Part shown: piece by piece, positions 6,357 through 9,968 of the stretch
Layout: each line of letters begins with the position of its first letter
Position numbering within the stretch: position 1 is the first letter of the stretch
Source: Acidobacteriota bacterium
GTDB lineage: Bacteria; Acidobacteriota; Polarisedimenticolia; Polarisedimenticolales; Polarisedimenticolaceae
Assembly: GCA_011773795.1 (NCBI GenBank)
Contig: WVWW01000212.1
Location: forward strand, 3,563-13,530
Direction of reading: 5' to 3'
DNA: 9,968 nucleotides
The notes under the pieces: generated by a model
Told to the model about the DNA's origin: nothing
What the model saw: only the letters and a program-made list of their open reading frames with translations
Databases searched by the model: none
Made by a program: the position numbers and the translations under genes

Positions 6357-7957
6357 AGCGCCCTCGACTGCAACATCGTCTTCGCCGCCAGCTCGCCGGG
6401 GGCACCCATGATCCCGCCGCCGGGATGGGTGCCCGACCCGCAGACCCAGAGGCCCTCGATCGGCGTGCGGTAACGCGCCCAGCCCGCGGCCGGTCGCAGG
6501 AACAGCAGTTGGTCCAGGCTGAGCTCGCCGTGGAAGATGTTGCCCTCCGTCAGGCCGAACTCCTGCTCGAGATCCCACGGCGTGAGCACCTGGCGGTAGA
6601 GGATCGACTCGCGCAGGCCGGGGATGTACTCGGCGAGCGTGTCGACGACGGCGTCGCCGAACGCCTCGCGCCGCTCGGGCCAGTGCTCCGGACCTTCCTT
6701 GATGTCGTACGGGGCGTACTGCACGAAGCAGGACATCACGTGCTTGCCGGGCGGGGCGACGGTCGGATCGACCAGCGACGGGATCACCACGTTGATGTAG
6801 GGCCGCTCGGAGAAGTCGCCGTACTTCGCCTCGTCGTAGGCGCGCTCCAGGTAGTCGATGCTCGGCGCGATCGCGATGTCGCCGTGGAGATGCGGCCCGT
6901 CGCCCGGGCGGCAGGAGAACTCGGGCAGGCGATCGAGCGCCAGGTTGACCTTCCCCGAGCTGCCGCGCAGCCGGTACCTGCGGATCTGGGCGGCGAACTC
7001 GTCCTCGAGATGTTCCTCGCCGACGAGCCGCAGGAAGGTCCGGTTGGGATCGACGCTCGAGATCACCGTGCTCGCGCGAACCGTGTCGCCGTTCTCCAGC
7101 ACGACGCCGTTCGCCTTCCCGCCGTGGACGAGGACACGCTCGACGCCGGATTGCTCGAGGATCTCCGCGCCGTGTGCGCGCGCCGCGTTGGCGATCGCCA
7201 GGCTGATGCCGCCGGTGCCGCCCTTCGAGAAGCCCCACGCGCGGAACGCGCCGTCGATCTCGCCCATGTAGTGGTGCAGCAGGACGTAGGCCGTGCCGGG
7301 CGAGCGCACGCCGAGGAACGTGCCGATGATCCCGCTGACCGACATCGGCGCCTTGAGCACGTCGGACTCGAACCACAGGTCGAGGAAGTCGACCGCGCTC
7401 ATCGTCAACAGCTTGAAGTTGAGCCAGCGCAGGTCGGTCGGGTCGTCCTTCATCGTGCGACCGAGTCGCAGCAGCTTGAGCAGCTCGCGCGGCGCCAGCG
7501 ACGCCGGATCCGGCGCCGGTTCGTCGATGATGCGCTTGGCCAGCCAGCACAGCTTCGTCATCGCCAGGCTGAACTCGGGCAGCCGCTCGGAATCGTGGCG
7601 GCTGAAACGCGCGACCTCGCGCCGCGTTCTCTCGGGATCGCTCCAGCGGGTCAACGAGTCGCCGTTCGGTAACGGGAGGAACGACGCTTCCAGCGGGATG
7701 ATCTCGAGTCCGTGACGCGCCAGCTCGAGCTCGCGAATGATGTGCGGGCGCAGCAGGCTGACCACGTACGAGCAGACCGAGAAGGTGAAGCCGGGATAGA
7801 GCTCCTCGCTGACCGCCGCGCCGCCGAGCACGTGCCGGCGCTCGAGCACCAGCACCTTGCGGCCGGCCTTCGCGAGGTAGGCCGCGGCGGTCAGGCCGTT
7901 GTGCCCGCCGCCGATCACGATCGCATCGTAGTGCGAGGAGTGCGGGTGTTCGCTCAC
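6353..7957 (-). CDS. PYROXD2-like FAD-dependent oxidoreductase (phytoene dehydrogenase-like, paralogue A)
   Basis: This 534-residue protein resembles the PYROXD2 branch of COG1233 flavoproteins. The N-terminus carries YDAIVIGGGHNGL (GxGxxG at 16-21), E39 in LVLERRHVLGGAA, then the branch-typical SYVVSLLRPHII and LELARHGLEI. A glycine-rich segment SKGGTGGIS lies at 244-252. The C-terminal FAD motif is LWVCGSGTHPGGGIMGAPG (503-521). Human PYROXD2 is a mitochondrial protein whose substrate is not established, so no reaction is assigned; a flavin-dependent dehydrogenase or oxidase is inferred. The chosen GTG start at 7957 overlaps the TGA of the GcvT-like gene (GTGA), has a strong GAGGAAGAAGG (7959-7969) before it, and places the Rossmann fold ten residues in. 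A longer in-frame reading only re-reads the upstream gene. The next gene is a diverged duplicate. Confidence 0.88.
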   Translation of the reverse strand: MSEHPHSSHYDAIVIGGGHNGLTAAAYLAKAGRKVLVLERRHVLGGAAVSEELYPGFTFSVCSYVVSLLRPHIIRELELARHGLEIIPLEASFLPLPNGDSLTRWSDPERTRREVARFSRHDSERLPEFSLAMTKLCWLAKRIIDEPAPDPASLAPRELLKLLRLGRTMKDDPTDLRWLNFKLLTMSAVDFLDLWFESDVLKAPMSVSGIIGTFLGVRSPGTAYVLLHHYMGEIDGAFRAWGFSKGGTGGISLAIANAARAHGAEILEQSGVERVLVHGGKANGVVLENGDTVRASTVISSVDPNRTFLRLVGEEHLEDEFAAQIRRYRLRGSSGKVNLALDRLPEFSCRPGDGPHLHGDIAIAPSIDYLERAYDEAKYGDFSERPYINVVIPSLVDPTVAPPGKHVMSCFVQYAPYDIKEGPEHWPERREAFGDAVVDTLAEYIPGLRESILYRQVLTPWDLEQEFGLTEGNIFHGELSLDQLLFLRPAAGWARYRTPIEGLWVCGSGTHPGGGIMGAPGELAAKTMLQSRAL

Positions 7958-9144
7958 GCCTTCTTCCTCGCCGGATCGAAGAACGGCGTCTTGACGACGG
8001 TTGCCCCGACGTTGCGCCGTTCGTACTCCACGGTGACCTCGACACGAACCCGTGTGCCCGGCGCGGCGTGCCCGGTTCGGACCGTGGCCAACGCCAGGTT
8101 CTTCTTGAGCAGGGGAGACCACGCACCGCTGGTGGCCTGGCCGATTTGCCGCCCGCGCGTATCGTACAGCGGCACCGCATCGCGCCAGGCCCCCGAGGTG
8201 ACCTGCGGCGGGAGCCCGTACTCCGCGTGCAGCGCCTCGTATTCATCCCAGTCGTACTCGATCCCGACCAGCTCCCAGACCGCGCCGCGCGCGACCTCCT
8301 CACGCAGCGCCCGCTGGCCGACGAACGGCTCGCGGTCGAGGTTGACGGCCCACCCCAGCCCGATCTCGTAGGGCGACGATTTACGCGAATCGAGCATGCA
8401 GTGATGCGCGGGGAAGTAGTCGACCCCGCACAGCACGAAGCCCGCCTCGATACGCGTCACGTCCATCGCATCGAGCCCGGCGGGTTGGATCCGGTAGGGC
8501 CGTCCCGCGCCCATCACGCGATCCCAGACCTCGACCGCCCGGTCGCGCTCGACCCAGATCTCGTAGCCGAGGTCCCCGGTGTAGCCGGTCCGCGTGATCA
8601 GCACGGGGATGCCTCCGATGGCGCTCTCCCTGCCGCGAAAGAACCTCAGCTGTTCGATCTCCGGGCCGGCCGCCGCGACGAGAATCGCGCGGGCCAGCGG
8701 CCCCTGGAGCGCCAGCGCCCCGTACGCGTCGCTCGTGTCTTCGACGTTCACATCGAAGCCGTCGGAGTAACGCGCGAGCCAGCCGCAGAGCGGCCCGTTT
8801 CCCGTGAGCCGGTAGTGCTGCTCGCCGATCCGCGTGACCGTGCCGTCGTCGACGACCTTGCCGTCGTCGTCGCACCAGCACAGGTAGGTCACCCGACCGA
8901 CCCGCAGCTTGCGCAGGTTGCGCACGGTGACCAGCGACAGCAGCGCGGCCGCATCGGGTCCGTAAAGATCCGCCTTGAACAGCGGCGAGACGTCGATCAG
9001 CCCGGCGGCGTGCCGCAGCGCGTAGTACTCGCGCTCGTGACAGGTGTCGTAGGAGCGAACGGCGTAATACCCCGACCACTCCTTCCACAGCAAGCTGCCG
9101 CACAGCCCGGAGGTCCGTGGATGAAACGGTGTGGGGACCGGCAT
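7954..9144 (-). CDS. GcvT-like folate-binding aminomethyltransferase family protein
   Basis: The 396-residue protein has the whole GcvT fold. The folate-binding domain shows AAGLIDVSPLFKADLYGPDA (46-65); the G-x-x-x-D-D element GKVVDDGTV, with D99/D100 at the position of the catalytic aspartate of GcvT; LQGP (146-149); RTGYTGDLGYEIWV with E195; and GLDAMDVTRIEAGF (223-236). The C-terminal barrel domain shows IGQATSGAWSPLLKKNLALA (334-353). GcvT transfers an aminomethyl-derived C1 unit to tetrahydrofolate. Here an extra segment of roughly 20 residues (about 298-320, YDWDEYEALHAEYGLPP...) precedes the barrel strand, unlike classical GcvT, and no gcvH or gcvP is adjacent. An authentic glycine-cleavage T protein is therefore less likely than a GcvT-like demethylase or C1-transfer protein working with the two flavoproteins. 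The ATG at 9144 lies 7 bp after fumC; the stop overlaps the next start. Confidence 0.87.
   Translation of the reverse strand: MPVPTPFHPRTSGLCGSLLWKEWSGYYAVRSYDTCHEREYYALRHAAGLIDVSPLFKADLYGPDAAALLSLVTVRNLRKLRVGRVTYLCWCDDDGKVVDDGTVTRIGEQHYRLTGNGPLCGWLARYSDGFDVNVEDTSDAYGALALQGPLARAILVAAAGPEIEQLRFFRGRESAIGGIPVLITRTGYTGDLGYEIWVERDRAVEVWDRVMGAGRPYRIQPAGLDAMDVTRIEAGFVLCGVDYFPAHHCMLDSRKSSPYEIGLGWAVNLDREPFVGQRALREEVARGAVWELVGIEYDWDEYEALHAEYGLPPQVTSGAWRDAVPLYDTRGRQIGQATSGAWSPLLKKNLALATVRTGHAAPGTRVRVEVTVEYERRNVGATVVKTPFFDPARKKA
7959..7969 (-). promoter_or_regulatory. Shine-Dalgarno site deciding the GTG start of the PYROXD2-like gene
   Basis: On the minus strand GAGGAAGAAGG lies directly before the GTG at 7957-7955, with the AGGA core about seven bases upstream. 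It is embedded in the last codons of the GcvT-like gene (encoding the ARKKA tail), so the two genes share both a ribosome binding site and a GTGA overlap. Confidence 0.7.
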
Positions 9145-9151
9145 CGACCGG

Positions 9152-9968
<817 letters not shown>

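Noticed and set aside
4141..6405. A 754-residue reading that would fuse an N-terminal extension to pgl
   Set aside because: The extra 508 residues are an out-of-frame, Arg-rich reading of flavoprotein B; homology to lactonase starts exactly at the ATG at 4881.
5774..7672. 632-codon plus-strand open frame antisense to both flavoprotein genes
   Set aside because: Arg/Ala/Pro/Gly-rich low-complexity translation with no domain; it is a shadow of the GC-rich genes on the other strand. The same holds for long frames at 3379-4947, 4629-5987 and 8068-9177 (plus) and 1496-2911, 1129-2151 and 3257-4690 (minus).
4881..7957. Naming the two flavoproteins as carotenoid phytoene desaturases (CrtI)
   Set aside because: They share the superfamily, but paralogue A fits the PYROXD2 branch better and no crtB or other carotenoid genes are present.
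4881..8303. An 1140-residue reading that would make flavoprotein B the end of a giant fusion
   Set aside because: Upstream of the GTG at 6356 the translation is a shadow of flavoprotein A and the GcvT-like gene; the FAD-binding motif begins a few residues after that GTG.

Overview
This is a dense, high-GC bacterial chromosome segment with essentially no intergenic DNA; the largest gap between genes is 15 bp. It has two convergent gene strings. The putative outer-membrane lipoprotein of the BamD family points to a diderm (Gram-negative) organism. The fmt-rsmB-PASTA-rpe order and high GC would suit lineages such as Gemmatimonadota, Eisenbacteria-like FCB bacteria or Acidobacteriota. That placement is an inference, and no taxonomic marker in the window settles it.

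Plus-strand string (1-4159): the 3' tail of a gene that is probably fmt; rsmB (16S rRNA m5C967 methyltransferase); a single-pass membrane protein with three PASTA domains and no kinase domain; rpe (ribulose-phosphate 3-epimerase); a YbgC-type hotdog thioesterase; and a BamD-like TPR lipoprotein. The genes overlap or nearly touch, so this looks like one housekeeping operon for translation, the pentose phosphate pathway and the cell envelope.

Minus-strand string (9968 down to 4141): the C-terminal part of fumC (class II fumarase), a GcvT-like folate-dependent aminomethyltransferase homologue, two diverged tandem flavoproteins of the phytoene-dehydrogenase-like/PYROXD2-like family, and pgl (6-phosphogluconolactonase). 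fumC and the GcvT gene are 7 bp apart. The four genes after fumC are joined by GTGA, GTGA and TGATG start/stop overlaps, so they are very probably cotranscribed and translationally coupled. The 3' ends of the two strings overlap by 19 bp at 4141-4159.

The least understood part is the GcvT-like gene plus the flavoprotein pair (4881-9144). A flavin oxidase/dehydrogenase together with a GcvT-fold folate protein recalls the domain partnership in dimethylglycine and sarcosine dehydrogenases. An uncharacterised oxidative demethylation or C1-transfer module is therefore a reasonable but unproven hypothesis. The second notable item is the stand-alone PASTA protein. It sits between rsmB and rpe, where Firmicutes carry the PASTA Ser/Thr kinase gene prkC. 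I see no RNA genes, insertion sequences, CRISPR arrays, phage genes or convincing terminators.
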